NCBI GenBank assembly: GCA_902805915.1 | Contig: CADCUO010000221.1 | Location: 1 to 38,560, forward strand | Reading direction: 5' to 3' | Length of the DNA stretch: 38,560 bases | DNA from: an uncultured Propionibacteriaceae bacterium | GTDB taxonomy: Bacteria > Actinomycetota > Actinomycetes > Propionibacteriales > Propionibacteriaceae | Position numbers and translations under genes: made by a program | Shown here: positions 19,669 to 29,469 of the stretch, one piece after another | Position numbering within the stretch: the stretch's first letter is position 1 | Layout: each line of letters starts with the position of its first letter | The notes under the pieces: generated by a model | The model's input: only the letters and a program-made list of their open reading frames with translations | What the model was told of the DNA's origin: nothing | Database searches by the model: none

Positions 19669-19860
19669 ATGAGCAATCAGCACTCCGTTGGTCCGCAGAC
19701 CGTGCGGGTGAGCGCAGGCACCGCAGTCAAGATCGGCTTCTTCGCCGCCCTGGGCGCAGCACTGTTCTCGATTCTGCTTTCGATCATCGTCGCGGTGATC
19801 GCAGTGCTGTTGGCATCAGGAGCTGGGATCGACCTGTTCGACCTCCTCGCCTCGAGGTAG
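19669..19860 (+). CDS. Small single-helix membrane protein, unknown function
   Basis: The predicted protein has 63 residues: a polar N-terminus of about 20 residues, then one long hydrophobic stretch of roughly 33 residues (about 21-53, AVKIGFFAALGAALFSILLSIIV onward in two parts) and a short tail ending DLLASR. It is supported by a promoter-like pair placed for a leaderless start and by its isolated position between coaA and glmM. I do not recognise a family. It resembles small actinobacterial membrane proteins in size and topology only. Confidence 0.55.
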   Translation: MSNQHSVGPQTVRVSAGTAVKIGFFAALGAALFSILLSIIVAVIAVLLASGAGIDLFDLLASR

Positions 19861-19875
19861 CTGCGCGGGACCGCA

Positions 19876-21228
19876 TCAGAGCGAGAGGGAGGTCCGTACC
19901 ACCGCAGCCAGCCGCTCAGCCACCCGCTGGGCATGGTCTGCGGTGCCTGCCTCGACCATGACCCGGACCAGCGACTCGGTGCCAGAGGGCCGCAGCAGCA
20001 CCCGGCCGCTGGAGCCCAGCTCCCGGGTAGCCTCCGCCACAGCGGAGCTCAGTGCAGCGTCGGTCGCGGCACGGGACTTGTCCACGCCGTTGACGTTGAT
20101 CAAGACCTGCGGTAGCCGGGTCATGGCTGATGCAAGCTCGGCCATGCTCTGACCGGAGGTCGCCATCCGACTCATCAGGTGCAGTCCGGTCAACACACCG
20201 TCACCGGTGGTCGCGTAGTCCGACATCACCACATGGCCGGACTGCTCCCCACCGAGGGAGAAGTTCCCGCTCTTCATCGCCTCGAGGACATAGCGGTCCC
20301 CAACCTTGGTGAGCTCAGGGGTGATCCCGGCGGCGTGCATGGCGTTGACGAACCCGAGGTTGCTCATCACCGTAGCCACCACCGTGTCGCCGCGCAGCTG
20401 ACCATCGGCCTTCATGGCCAGGGCAAGGATGGCGAGGATCTGGTCACCGTCGACTATCTCGCCGGTGGCATCCACGGCGAGGCAACGGTCCGCGTCACCG
20501 TCGAGGGCGATACCGAGATCGGCTCCGTGCGCCACAACGGCTTCTCTCAGGTCACCCATGTGGGTGGAGCCGCAGTTGTCGTTGATATTGATGCCATCGG
20601 GGCTGGCGTGGATGGCGATGACCTCCGCCCCCTGAGCCCGGAAGGCAGTCGGCCCGGTCTGAAAGGCTGCACCGTTGGCACAGTCGACGACCACCTTCAG
20701 GCCCTCCAGCGACACCGGATGTCCCACACTGGCGATGAGATGAGAGACGTAGTCCTCGACGAGGGCCGGCTCATCGTGCACCCGACCCACGCCTGCTCCG
20801 GTCGGACGTTGCCAGGGCTGTCCCATCCGGGCTTCGATGGCGTCCTCGAGGGAGTCGTCCAGCTTCACCCCACCGCGGGCCATGAACTTGATCCCGTTGT
20901 CTGGCATCGGGTTGTGGCTGGCGGACAGCATCACGCCGAAGTCGGCCTGCGTTGACCCGGTCAGGTAGGCCACCCCAGGCGTCGGCAGCACGCCGAGACG
21001 TACCACATTGATGCCAGCGCTGGCGAGGCCGGCCACCACAGCGGCCTCCAGGAACTCACCCGAGGCCCGCGGGTCACGGCCAACCACAGCAATGGCTGGA
21101 CGTGCCCCGAATGCTCCCGTTTCGCCGAGAACGTGTGCCGCAGCTACCGAAAGATCCAGTGCCAACTCCGCGGTCAGAGCCTCGTTGGCTCTGCCGCGGA
21201 CACCGTCGGTACCGAAAAGACGACCCAT
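19876..21228 (-). CDS. glmM: Phosphoglucosamine mutase
   Basis: This enzyme converts glucosamine-6-phosphate to glucosamine-1-phosphate, the step after GlmS. The 450-residue protein starts [12 protein letters not shown]. It has the phosphoserine loop [15 protein letters not shown] (active Ser104), the Mg loop DGDADRC, the sugar-binding loop GGEQSGH and the C-terminal phosphate loop [12 protein letters not shown]. The last gene of the rplM-rpsI-glmM group, it lies 28 nt after rpsI, as is common in actinobacteria. AAGGA is close to the ATG. Confidence 0.98.
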   Translation of the reverse strand: MGRLFGTDGVRGRANEALTAELALDLSVAAAHVLGETGAFGARPAIAVVGRDPRASGEFLEAAVVAGLASAGINVVRLGVLPTPGVAYLTGSTQADFGVMLSASHNPMPDNGIKFMARGGVKLDDSLEDAIEARMGQPWQRPTGAGVGRVHDEPALVEDYVSHLIASVGHPVSLEGLKVVVDCANGAAFQTGPTAFRAQGAEVIAIHASPDGININDNCGSTHMGDLREAVVAHGADLGIALDGDADRCLAVDATGEIVDGDQILAILALAMKADGQLRGDTVVATVMSNLGFVNAMHAAGITPELTKVGDRYVLEAMKSGNFSLGGEQSGHVVMSDYATTGDGVLTGLHLMSRMATSGQSMAELASAMTRLPQVLINVNGVDKSRAATDAALSSAVAEATRELGSSGRVLLRPSGTESLVRVMVEAGTADHAQRVAERLAAVVRTSLSL

Positions 21229-21256
21229 TCCTTGCTCCCCGTCTGAGGGCGAGGCG

Positions 21257-21778
21257 TCAGCGCTTGCTGTACTGGGGAGCCTTACGGGCCTTCTTCAGAC
21301 CAGCCTTCTTACGTTCCTTGATCCGGGCGTCGCGGGTGAGCATGCCGGCCTTCTTCAGCGCCGGACGGCTGGCTTCGGTGTCAACGGCGTTCAGCGACCG
21401 TGCCACCCCGAGCCGCAGTGCGCCGGCCTGGCCAGTGACACCGCCGCCATGGATGCGGGCGATCACGTCATAGGACCCGGCAACGCCGGCGGCGGCGAAC
21501 GGCTCCGACACGATCTGCTGGTGCACCTTGTTCGGGAAGTAGTCGTCCAGGGTGCGGCCATTGATCGTCCAACGACCACTTCCGGGCATGATGCGAACGC
21601 GAGCTACGGCTTCCTTGCGGCGGCCGGTGGCGCCGGAGGGGGCAACTACAGCCGGGCGGCCAGTGGCGCCCTGAACGGCCTGCGGGTTGGCCTCGGAGCG
21701 ATAGGCGATCTCGCGGTCGTCCTCAGTGAAGGGAGCGACCTCGTCGGTCTCGGTGGGCTCTACTACGGTGTCAGTCAC
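21257..21778 (-). CDS. rpsI: 30S ribosomal protein uS9
   Basis: This small-subunit protein has a C-terminal tail that reaches the P-site tRNA. It has 173 residues. The uS9 core begins around residue 52 ([17 protein letters not shown]) and includes [20 protein letters not shown]. It ends in the invariant basic tail ([25 protein letters not shown] in parts) finishing QYSKR. About 50 acidic, Pro-rich N-terminal residues precede the core, longer than in most bacteria but seen in actinobacteria. The GTG start has GAGGAA 9 nt upstream. It is 18 nt after rplM. Confidence 0.98.
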   Translation of the reverse strand: MTDTVVEPTETDEVAPFTEDDREIAYRSEANPQAVQGATGRPAVVAPSGATGRRKEAVARVRIMPGSGRWTINGRTLDDYFPNKVHQQIVSEPFAAAGVAGSYDVIARIHGGGVTGQAGALRLGVARSLNAVDTEASRPALKKAGMLTRDARIKERKKAGLKKARKAPQYSKR

Positions 21779-21796
21779 GAAAGAAGTTCCTCGGTT

Positions 21797-22240
21797 CTAC
21801 TGGGCGATCTGGGTGATCTCGAACGACTGCGGCTTCTGCGCAGTGTGCGGGTGCTCCGGGCCGGAGTAGACCTTGAGCTTCTTGATGAGCTTGCGACTCA
21901 GTCGGTTCTTCGGCAGCATGCCCCAGACCGCCAGCTCGACAGCCTTGCGCGGGTCGTGGTCGATCAGCTCGCCGTACGGCACCGCACGAAGACCGCCTGG
22001 GCGACCTGAGTGACGGTACGCGAGCTTGTCAGTCCGCTTCTTGCCGGACAGAGAGATCTTCGATGCATTGATGACGACCACGAAGTCGCCGCAGTCCATG
22101 TGCGGGGCGTACGTCGGCTTGTGCTTGCCGCGCAACAGTGTGGCGGCAGTGACAGCGAGCCGTCCCAAGACGACGTCGTTGGCATCGATGACATGCCATT
22201 CCCTGGTGAGGTCGCCAGGCTTGGGGCTGTACGTAGACAC
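21797..22240 (-). CDS. rplM: 50S ribosomal protein uL13
   Basis: This is a large-subunit assembly protein. I chose GTG 22240 because it gives the family's standard N-terminus ([19 protein letters not shown]) and length of 147 residues; a longer frame to 22330 would add an arginine-rich leader that is not part of L13. [37 protein letters not shown] and [19 protein letters not shown] are all present. It is the first gene of rplM-rpsI(-glmM), with a good promoter about 90 nt upstream. Confidence 0.97.
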   Translation of the reverse strand: MSTYSPKPGDLTREWHVIDANDVVLGRLAVTAATLLRGKHKPTYAPHMDCGDFVVVINASKISLSGKKRTDKLAYRHSGRPGGLRAVPYGELIDHDPRKAVELAVWGMLPKNRLSRKLIKKLKVYSGPEHPHTAQKPQSFEITQIAQ

Positions 22241-22333
22241 GGTCGGTGACCATCTTCCATGAGTTTCGACAACTGAGCGGTGCACCCCCACCCGAAGGTG
22301 CGCGCGCCTAGCAGGCGTGCGTGAGGGCAACAG
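22241..22333 (-). promoter_or_regulatory. Structured 5' leader of rplM
   Basis: Between the predicted transcription start (about 22333) and the GTG are about 93 nt. On the minus strand they can form a CACC-TTCG-GGTG stem with a UUCG tetraloop. A GC-rich hairpin lies just before it (GCACGCCT...AGGCGCGC). Ribosomal protein leaders often bind their own product, so autoregulation by uL13 is possible. This is inference; I do not recognise a named leader family. Confidence 0.4.
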
Positions 22334-22339
22334 CGGTTC

Positions 22340-22369
22340 AGATTACCTGCGACCCGCGGGCTGGGTCAA
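22340..22369 (-). promoter_or_regulatory. Promoter of the rplM-rpsI-glmM operon
   Basis: On the minus strand TTGACC (22369-22364), an 18-nt spacer and TAATCT (22345-22340) make a near-consensus housekeeping promoter, the best in the window. The -10 hexamer is the same as the one proposed for groES. Confidence 0.65.
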
Positions 22370-22452
22370 AACGCCTCTGGTCGTGCGCTACCCCGCCCAC
22401 AGGGTGGCGGGGATCATAGGATCCCGGGTAGTCAGTCTGCTCAGCGCCCGCG

Positions 22453-22458
22453 TAGGTT
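22453..22458 (+). promoter_or_regulatory. Putative -10 element of a leaderless citrate synthase promoter
   Basis: TAGGTT lies at -13 to -8 of the ATG at 22466, and no Shine-Dalgarno sequence intervenes. The arrangement matches the TANNNT rule for leaderless actinobacterial genes. Confidence 0.5.
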
Positions 22459-22465
22459 AACGCCC

Positions 22466-23746
<1,281 letters not shown>

Positions 23747-23747
23747 C

Positions 23748-25430
23748 CTAGCGGGTGCGTTGGACCCGGCCTTCGTCCCAGACAGGTTCGTCGGCCTCAT
23801 AGATGCTGCCGTCGGACCCGAAGACCAGGAACCGGTCGAAGCCGCGGGAGAACCAGCGGTCGTGGGTGACCGCCACGACCGTTCCCTCGAAGGATTCCAG
23901 CCCCTGCTCCAGGGCTTCAGCCGACTCGATGTCGAGGTTGTCGGTCGGCTCGTCCAACAGCAGCAACGTCGCTCCGGACAGCTCCAGCAGCAGGATCTGG
24001 AACCTCGCCTGCTGACCACCTGACAGTGACTCGAAGCGCTGCTCGGCGGCGTGCGCGAGCTCGTACCGGTCGAGCTTGCGGGACGCCTCCTCCCGCCCCA
24101 TCCCGGCCCGGTGTTCATCACCGCGGTGCAGGATCTCCAGCAACGTCCGTCCCAGCAGCTCGGGATGGTGGTGGGTCTGAGCGAACCAGCCGGGACGGAC
24201 CCGCGCGCCCAGCTTGGCCTTGCCGGTATGGGCTACGTCGCTGATGTCCAGGGTGCCGACGGGTCGGTGCTCGAGATCTGGGTCTGATCCGCCCCGCGCC
24301 AGCAACCGCAGGAAGTGCGATTTGCCGGAACCGTTGGAGCCCAGTACTGCCACCCGGTCGCCGAACCAGATCTCGGCGCTGAATGGGCGCATCAACCCGG
24401 TCAGCTCCAGGTCCTCCACCACCACAGCTCGCTTGCCGGTGCGACCGCCGGTCAGCCGCATCGACACCCGCTGTTCGATCGGGATCGCCTGGGGCGGCCC
24501 GGCCTCCTCGAACTTGGCCAGTCGGGTCTTGGCCGCCTGGTATCGACCAGCCAGTCCGTCGTTGTAGGCCGCTTTGATCTTGTACATCAAGACCAACGCC
24601 TTGAGCTTGGCGTGCTCCTCGTCCCAGCGTCGGCGGAGCTCCTCCAACCGGGCGAACCGCTCCTTGCGCGCAGCGGCGAAGGTGGCGAAGCCGGAGCCGT
24701 GGATCCAGACCGTGTTCCCGGCCGCACCAAGCTCGACGGCGGCGATCGCGGTGGCCGCCTCGGCCAGCAGCTCTCGATCGTGGCTCACCAGCAGCACGGT
24801 CTTCTGGGTGGCCTGCAGCTGGCTCTCCAGCCAGCGCTTTCCGGGAACATCGAGATAGTTGTCCGGCTCGTCCAGCAGAAGCACCTCATCAGGTCCGCGG
24901 AGCAGCGCCTCCAGAGCGAGCCGCTTCTGCTCACCACCGGACAGGGTGGTCACCTCACGCCACTTCACCTGCTCGTACGGGGTCTCCAGAGCCGCCGTGC
25001 AGCAGGCGTCGAAGACGACCTCGGCGTCGTACCCGCCGGCGTCGGCGTAGTCGGCCAGCGACTGCGCGTACCGCATCTGCACCGGTTCGGTGTCGTCGGT
25101 CATCAGCGCCAGCTCCAGCCGGTCCACCTCCGCCACCGCAGCCTGCAGCCGTGGCGGAGCAAGGGAGAAGAGCAGGTCGCGGACCGTGGAGGTGTCCCGG
25201 ATGCTTCCGATGAACTGGCGCATCACGCCCAGCCCGCCGCTGCGGGACACCGATCCGCTGGTGGGGGCGAGATCGCCGGCGATGATGCGCATCAGCGTTG
25301 TCTTGCCGGAGCCGTTCGCGCCGACCAGCGCGACGACCGCACCCTCCCCCACCCGGAAGGACACCTCGTCCAGCAGCACCCGCCCGTCCGCCAGATGGAA
25401 GGACACGCTTGACAGATCCACGTGTCCCAT
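23748..25430 (-). CDS. ABC-F family ATPase (ribosome-associated or antibiotic-resistance type)
   Basis: The 560-residue protein has two fused ABC domains and no membrane part. Domain 1 has Walker A GANGSGKT, signature LSGGEQKR and Walker B LLLDEPDNYLD. Domain 2 has GSNGSGKS, LSGGQQAR and LLLDEPTDNLD. The linker between them is charged and helical (ARKERFARLEELRRRWDEE region). Such proteins bind the ribosomal E site and either tune translation or protect against antibiotics; which applies here cannot be told. TAGGAT lies 7 nt before the ATG, without a ribosome site. It lies downstream of a two-component system on the same strand. Confidence 0.93.
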   Translation of the reverse strand: MGHVDLSSVSFHLADGRVLLDEVSFRVGEGAVVALVGANGSGKTTLMRIIAGDLAPTSGSVSRSGGLGVMRQFIGSIRDTSTVRDLLFSLAPPRLQAAVAEVDRLELALMTDDTEPVQMRYAQSLADYADAGGYDAEVVFDACCTAALETPYEQVKWREVTTLSGGEQKRLALEALLRGPDEVLLLDEPDNYLDVPGKRWLESQLQATQKTVLLVSHDRELLAEAATAIAAVELGAAGNTVWIHGSGFATFAAARKERFARLEELRRRWDEEHAKLKALVLMYKIKAAYNDGLAGRYQAAKTRLAKFEEAGPPQAIPIEQRVSMRLTGGRTGKRAVVVEDLELTGLMRPFSAEIWFGDRVAVLGSNGSGKSHFLRLLARGGSDPDLEHRPVGTLDISDVAHTGKAKLGARVRPGWFAQTHHHPELLGRTLLEILHRGDEHRAGMGREEASRKLDRYELAHAAEQRFESLSGGQQARFQILLLELSGATLLLLDEPTDNLDIESAEALEQGLESFEGTVVAVTHDRWFSRGFDRFLVFGSDGSIYEADEPVWDEGRVQRTR

Positions 25431-25437
25431 GGCCGGA

Positions 25438-25443
25438 ATCCTA
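25438..25443 (-). promoter_or_regulatory. Putative -10 element of a leaderless ABC-F promoter
   Basis: On the minus strand TAGGAT lies at -13 to -8 of the ABC-F ATG. It sits in the 51-nt gap after the histidine kinase gene, so the ABC-F gene probably has its own start of transcription. Confidence 0.5.
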
Positions 25444-25481
25444 GGCCGTCGGGGTCTGGGGGAGAAACGGTTTACACCCGT

Positions 25482-26891
25482 TCAGGCGGGCGGCGCCGGC
25501 AACCGGATCTGCGCCACCAGGTGACAGGCCCCGCCGTCGCTGTCAGGTACCGCGTCGAATCCGACGGTGCCGCCGGCCCGGCTGACCAGCTCCCGCACGA
25601 TCGCCAGCCCAAGTCCCGTACCGCCGCTGTCTCGGTCCCGCGCGTTGTCCAGCCGGGTGAACCGGTCGAACACCCGCTCCCGGTCGGCCTCGGCAATGCC
25701 CGGCCCGTCGTCGCCGACCGACAGCAGCACCGACCCGTCCATGGCCTGAGCGCTCAGCCAGACCCCGGTTCGGGCGTGCCGTACGGAGTTGTCGACCAGG
25801 TTGCCCACTGCGCGGCGGAGCTCGCCTTCATCGGCCCGGACGGGCACCGCCGGCCCAGGCTCGACGGTGACCGGTACCCGGGCGTTGCGACAGCCCGCCT
25901 GCAGCTCCGCCAACATCTCTTTGGCGTCGAAGATCGTCGGGTTGGTTGCGCCGCGGCTCTCGGCGTCGGCGCGCGCCAGCAGCAGCAGGTCCTCCACCAG
26001 AGCCGAGAGCCGCTCGATGTCGGCAGTGAGGTCTGCCGGCAGCGAGCCGCCGTCACCCAACCGGTCGGCCACCTCCAGCTGGGTACGGATGCTGGTCAGC
26101 GGGCTGCGCAGCTCATGAGCCGCGTCCGCGACGAAGGACTGCTGCCGGCCGCGCGCCGCAGCCAACCGATCCAGCATGCCGTTCAACGTCACCGCGAGCG
26201 CCCGGATCTCGTCCGCGGCCCGGGGTACGCCGAGCCGTTCGGCCCGATCGCGTCCGCTGATCCGCTCCGCCTCCATCCGGAGCTCCTCGACCGGCCGCAG
26301 CGTCCAGCCGATCACCCGCCACGCAATCAGCGCCAGTGCGAGCACCAACAGCGGGATGCTGATCAGCAGACCGTTGCGGAGCGCGGCCCGGCTCGTCAGT
26401 ACCTCCCCGAACTGCACCGCGACGATCACGCTGACCCGCTGGTTGGCTGGGCCGGCGGACACCGCCTTCACCCGTAGCGGCCCGGACAGTCCAGCGCGAG
26501 CGCCGCTGACCACAACCGCGGAGCCGCTCAAAGCCTGCGCCAGCTCGCCCGGTCGCAGCAGCGGGGTCAGCCGGTCGGCGCTGATGGAGCCGCCGACCAC
26601 CCGACCACGGCTGTCCACCACCTGGATCAGCTGCGCGCCAGACACCGGAACCGGCGATGGCAACCGGCCCTGGTCGACCATCGTCGCCACCTCCCGGGCG
26701 CTGGCCAGCGCCTCGTTGTCCAGGGTTCGGTTCACCGTGACGGTCAAGACGGCGTACAGCCCGATGCCCCCGGCAGCGAGCGCGACCGCAACACCGGTCA
26801 CCCCAATGACCATCAACCGCACCCGCAGGCTCAGCCGCGCAAGCCAGCCGGTGGGACTGCTCCAGCCCGCGACCGCTCCGCTGGGCGTCAT
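25482..26891 (-). CDS. Sensor histidine kinase (HAMP, HisKA, HATPase)
   Basis: The 469-residue membrane kinase has TM1 at about 27-50 and an extracytoplasmic sensor of about 120 residues. TM2 is at about 174-194 and a HAMP domain at about 195-248. The H-box AAHELRSPL carries the phospho-accepting His259, followed by N-box NLVDNSVRHA, G1 DDGPGI and G2 GGTGLGLAIV. The sensor has no recognisable ligand motif. Its ATG overlaps the regulator stop (ATGA), so the two are made together. The signal is unknown. Confidence 0.95.
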   Translation of the reverse strand: MTPSGAVAGWSSPTGWLARLSLRVRLMVIGVTGVAVALAAGGIGLYAVLTVTVNRTLDNEALASAREVATMVDQGRLPSPVPVSGAQLIQVVDSRGRVVGGSISADRLTPLLRPGELAQALSGSAVVVSGARAGLSGPLRVKAVSAGPANQRVSVIVAVQFGEVLTSRAALRNGLLISIPLLVLALALIAWRVIGWTLRPVEELRMEAERISGRDRAERLGVPRAADEIRALAVTLNGMLDRLAAARGRQQSFVADAAHELRSPLTSIRTQLEVADRLGDGGSLPADLTADIERLSALVEDLLLLARADAESRGATNPTIFDAKEMLAELQAGCRNARVPVTVEPGPAVPVRADEGELRRAVGNLVDNSVRHARTGVWLSAQAMDGSVLLSVGDDGPGIAEADRERVFDRFTRLDNARDRDSGGTGLGLAIVRELVSRAGGTVGFDAVPDSDGGACHLVAQIRLPAPPA

Positions 26892-27544
26892 GGCACCAGC
26901 ATGTAACCCGCGCCGCGGACCGTCACCAATCGCTCGGCGCCGATCTTGCGCCGAAGATAGCCGACGTAGACCTCGACCGCGTTCGGCGCCGTGTCGGCCG
27001 CCGCATCCCAGACATGGTCCAGCAGCTCAACCCTGCTCACCACGGTGCCAGGCTGACGGATGAAGTACTCCAGCACCAGATACTCCCGCGGCGTCAGCTT
27101 CACCGGCTGACCCGCCAGCCGTACCTCCCGGGTGGCTGGGTCCAAGCTCAGCTCGCCGCAGATTAGGACGGTCGGCCGTGCCTTCACCTGGCGGCGCAGC
27201 AGCGCCCGCAGCCGGGCCAGCAGCACAACGAAGGAGAACGGTTTGGTCAGATAGTCATCGGCTCCGCAGTCCAGCCCGTCAGCCTGGTCGTGCTCGCCGT
27301 CCTTGGCGGACAGCATCAGCACCGGCACCCAGTTCTCCTCCGCACGAAGCTGGCGTACCACCTCATAACCGGACATCCCAGGCAGCATGACGTCGAGCAC
27401 CACCGCGTCGAAGTCGCCCAGCTGGGCCAGCTCCAGACCCGCCGGACCGGTCGTCGCCACGTCGACGGCGAACCCGTCCGCGACCAGGCCGCGGCGGAGC
27501 GCCTCGACCAGTCGTACCTCGTCATCGACCAGCAGCAACCGCAC
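26888..27544 (-). CDS. OmpR-family response regulator
   Basis: The 218-residue regulator starts at GTG 27544 (VRLLLVDDE). The longer frame to 27586 would overlap the divergent gene and adds no conserved residues. The receiver domain has the acidic pair in LLVDDE, phospho-acceptor Asp51 (AVVLDVMLPG) and Lys101 (LTKPF). The C-terminal winged helix is complete (KLTPREYLVLEYFIRQPG, VEVYVGYLRRKIG, TVRGAGYML). Its partner kinase follows with a 4-nt overlap. Only 41 nt separate it from the divergent acetyltransferase, so the two promoters overlap. Confidence 0.95.
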   Translation of the reverse strand: MRLLLVDDEVRLVEALRRGLVADGFAVDVATTGPAGLELAQLGDFDAVVLDVMLPGMSGYEVVRQLRAEENWVPVLMLSAKDGEHDQADGLDCGADDYLTKPFSFVVLLARLRALLRRQVKARPTVLICGELSLDPATREVRLAGQPVKLTPREYLVLEYFIRQPGTVVSRVELLDHVWDAAADTAPNAVEVYVGYLRRKIGAERLVTVRGAGYMLVP

Positions 27545-27573
27545 GACCCCAGAGTGGCACGCCCGCCGACCAT

Positions 27574-27579
27574 TAGGCT
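27574..27579 (+). promoter_or_regulatory. Putative -10 element of a leaderless acetyltransferase promoter
   Basis: TAGGCT lies 6 nt before the ATG at 27586, with no Shine-Dalgarno sequence. It supports the first of two nearby in-frame ATGs as the start. Confidence 0.45.
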
Positions 27580-27585
27580 GAGGCA

Positions 27586-28224
27586 ATGCCCGACGCGATG
27601 CTGCCCACAGGTGAAGCGCTGATCGGGCGATTCGTCCAGCTGGACCTGCTCAGCGAGGCGGACCTCGACGAGATGTACCCGCTGCTGAGCGACCCCGAGA
27701 TCTACGCCAGCGGCTATGTGATGCATCGACGGCCCACGTCGGCGGCCGATGCCCGTCAGCTGGCAAGGGAGCGGTTCCTGGCGATGCAGGGACAAAGCGA
27801 TGGTCGAGGCGGGGGACGAACGGCGTACGCGGTCCGCCTCCTCGCTGACAGCGACCTCGGCGCAGCGGGGACGCTGGTCGGCACCTCGTCGCTGAGCGAG
27901 GCGAGCCTGCACAACGAGAGCATCCACCTCGGCTCGACCCTGTACGGACGACGGTGGTGGGGAACCCCCGTCAACCCGCAGACCAAGCTGCTGCTGCTCA
28001 GCCACTGCTTCGAGGACTGCGGCTTCGGACGGGTGAAGATCCAGACCGACCTTGCGAACACCCGCTCGCAGGCGGCGATCGCGAGACTTGGCGCGACGCG
28101 TGAGGGCGTGCTGCGGCGAGACATGAAGCGGGAGGACGGCACCTTTCGCGACACCGTTGTCTTCAGTGTCTTGATCGACGAGTGGCCCGAGGTCAAGGCT
28201 GGGCTGGAGGCCCGTCTCGGCTGA
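27586..28224 (+). CDS. RimJ/RimL-type GNAT acetyltransferase
   Basis: The 212-residue protein has the features of the RimJ/RimL branch of GNATs: an N-terminal LxLLSEADLDEMYPLLSDPEIY segment and a strand-loop LGSTLYGRRWWGTPVNPQTKLLLLSHCFE with the Trp-rich acetyl-CoA region. The C-terminal VKIQTDLANTRSQAAIARLGATREGVLRRD is diagnostic of the group. Targets include ribosomal protein N-termini and small amines; the substrate here is unknown. It stands alone between the two-component system and the LolA-like gene. Confidence 0.9.
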   Translation: MPDAMLPTGEALIGRFVQLDLLSEADLDEMYPLLSDPEIYASGYVMHRRPTSAADARQLARERFLAMQGQSDGRGGGRTAYAVRLLADSDLGAAGTLVGTSSLSEASLHNESIHLGSTLYGRRWWGTPVNPQTKLLLLSHCFEDCGFGRVKIQTDLANTRSQAAIARLGATREGVLRRDMKREDGTFRDTVVFSVLIDEWPEVKAGLEARLG

Positions 28225-28294
28225 GCGCGGAGGCCCCGCTGCCGAGCGTGAGCGACTCAGCGTTCTCACAGCATCACCGGGGCACACTAGCCTC

Positions 28295-29419
28295 ATGCGT
28301 ATCTTCGATCGAAAGCCTGCCTTGCGCTGGCTGGCTCCTCTGGCGGCCGTGCTCGTGGTGGGCGGTACTGGTGGCATCGTTGCCGTCTCCGCCTCGGCGG
28401 ATCCGCCGCTGAAACCTCGGACGGCTGAGCAGCTGCTGGTCGATCTGCAGCAGGCGGAGGTGGACGGGCTCTCCGGCACGGTCGTGCAGACCTCGAACCT
28501 CGGCATCCCAGAGATCCCGGGCGGCGGTGGCCCGCATGGTTCCGACTCGAGTTTGACCGCGATGGTGTCGGGCACACACACGCTCAAGGTCTGGTACGCG
28601 GGCCCGGACAAGGCGCGGCTGGCTCTGCTCGGGACCTTCGGCCAGTCGGACGTCATCCGCCACGGCAAGGACCTGTGGCTGTGGGCCAGCAAGGACAACA
28701 CAGCCAGCCATCGCACGCTCAGCGCGACGAAGGAGCATTCCCGCTCAACCGAGTCCCCTCAGGAGTCGATGACTCCGGAGGCGGCAGCCGCCAAGGTGCT
28801 CAAGGCTGTCGGTCCGACTACCGAGGTCACCACCAACGGAACCGCGACGGTGGCCGGGCGGGCAGCGTACGAGCTGCTGGTCAAGCCCAAGGACGACCGG
28901 TCACTGGTGACTGAGGTGCGGATCGCCATCGACAGCGTGGAGTCCATCCCGCTGCGAGTCCAGGTGGTTGGGGTCGACCAGAAGCCTGCCTTCGAGGTGG
29001 CGTACAGCGCAGTCGACTTCAGCCAGCCGGACGATGAGCAGTTCGCGTTCAACCCGCCGCCTGGCGCCAAGGTGACCGAGGTGCCACCGCACCCCTCGGT
29101 CGAGAACAACAAGAAGAAGGCCGACAAGCACGCCGACAAGAAGCAGGGTCGCTCCAATGATCCGGCCACGTCAGCCGACCGTCCGGTGATCGTCGGCTCC
29201 GGATGGACCACTGTTGTGGTGGCAAAGACCGGCGACCTGAAGGATTCCGACAACGCGCAGCTAAGCCAGCTGCTGAACGCACTCAGCCCGGTGTCTGGCG
29301 CCTGGGGGTCGGGACGCCTGCTCAGCGGCCCAGCGTTCTCACTCCTTGTCACCGACGATGGGCGGGTAGCCGTCGGCGCCGTCCCGCCGGCGATGCTGTA
29401 CGAAGCTCTCGCCAAGTGA
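28295..29419 (+). CDS. Secreted LolA-like protein with basic linker
   Basis: The 374-residue protein has a Sec signal peptide: a basic start, a hydrophobic core at about 12-32, and an ASA cleavage site at residue 35. The following region (AEQLLVDLQQAEVDGLSGTVVQT, LKVWYAGPDKARLALLG, KDLWLWASKDN, AYELLVKPKDDRSLVTEVRIAIDSVESIPLRVQV in parts) looks like the LolA/LppX fold that binds lipids in a half-barrel. A Lys/Asp-rich linker (NNKKKADKHADKK, about 271-283) joins it to a C-terminal domain of about 90 residues. No lipobox Cys is present. It precedes an ABC-2 exporter, so it may receive or monitor an exported lipid-like molecule (inference). Confidence 0.75.
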   Translation: MRIFDRKPALRWLAPLAAVLVVGGTGGIVAVSASADPPLKPRTAEQLLVDLQQAEVDGLSGTVVQTSNLGIPEIPGGGGPHGSDSSLTAMVSGTHTLKVWYAGPDKARLALLGTFGQSDVIRHGKDLWLWASKDNTASHRTLSATKEHSRSTESPQESMTPEAAAAKVLKAVGPTTEVTTNGTATVAGRAAYELLVKPKDDRSLVTEVRIAIDSVESIPLRVQVVGVDQKPAFEVAYSAVDFSQPDDEQFAFNPPPGAKVTEVPPHPSVENNKKKADKHADKKQGRSNDPATSADRPVIVGSGWTTVVVAKTGDLKDSDNAQLSQLLNALSPVSGAWGSGRLLSGPAFSLLVTDDGRVAVGAVPPAMLYEALAK

Positions 29420-29469
29420 GTTCGCAAATCTAGTACGGGACCGACCTGGCGGACACGGCTGAGCACTCG

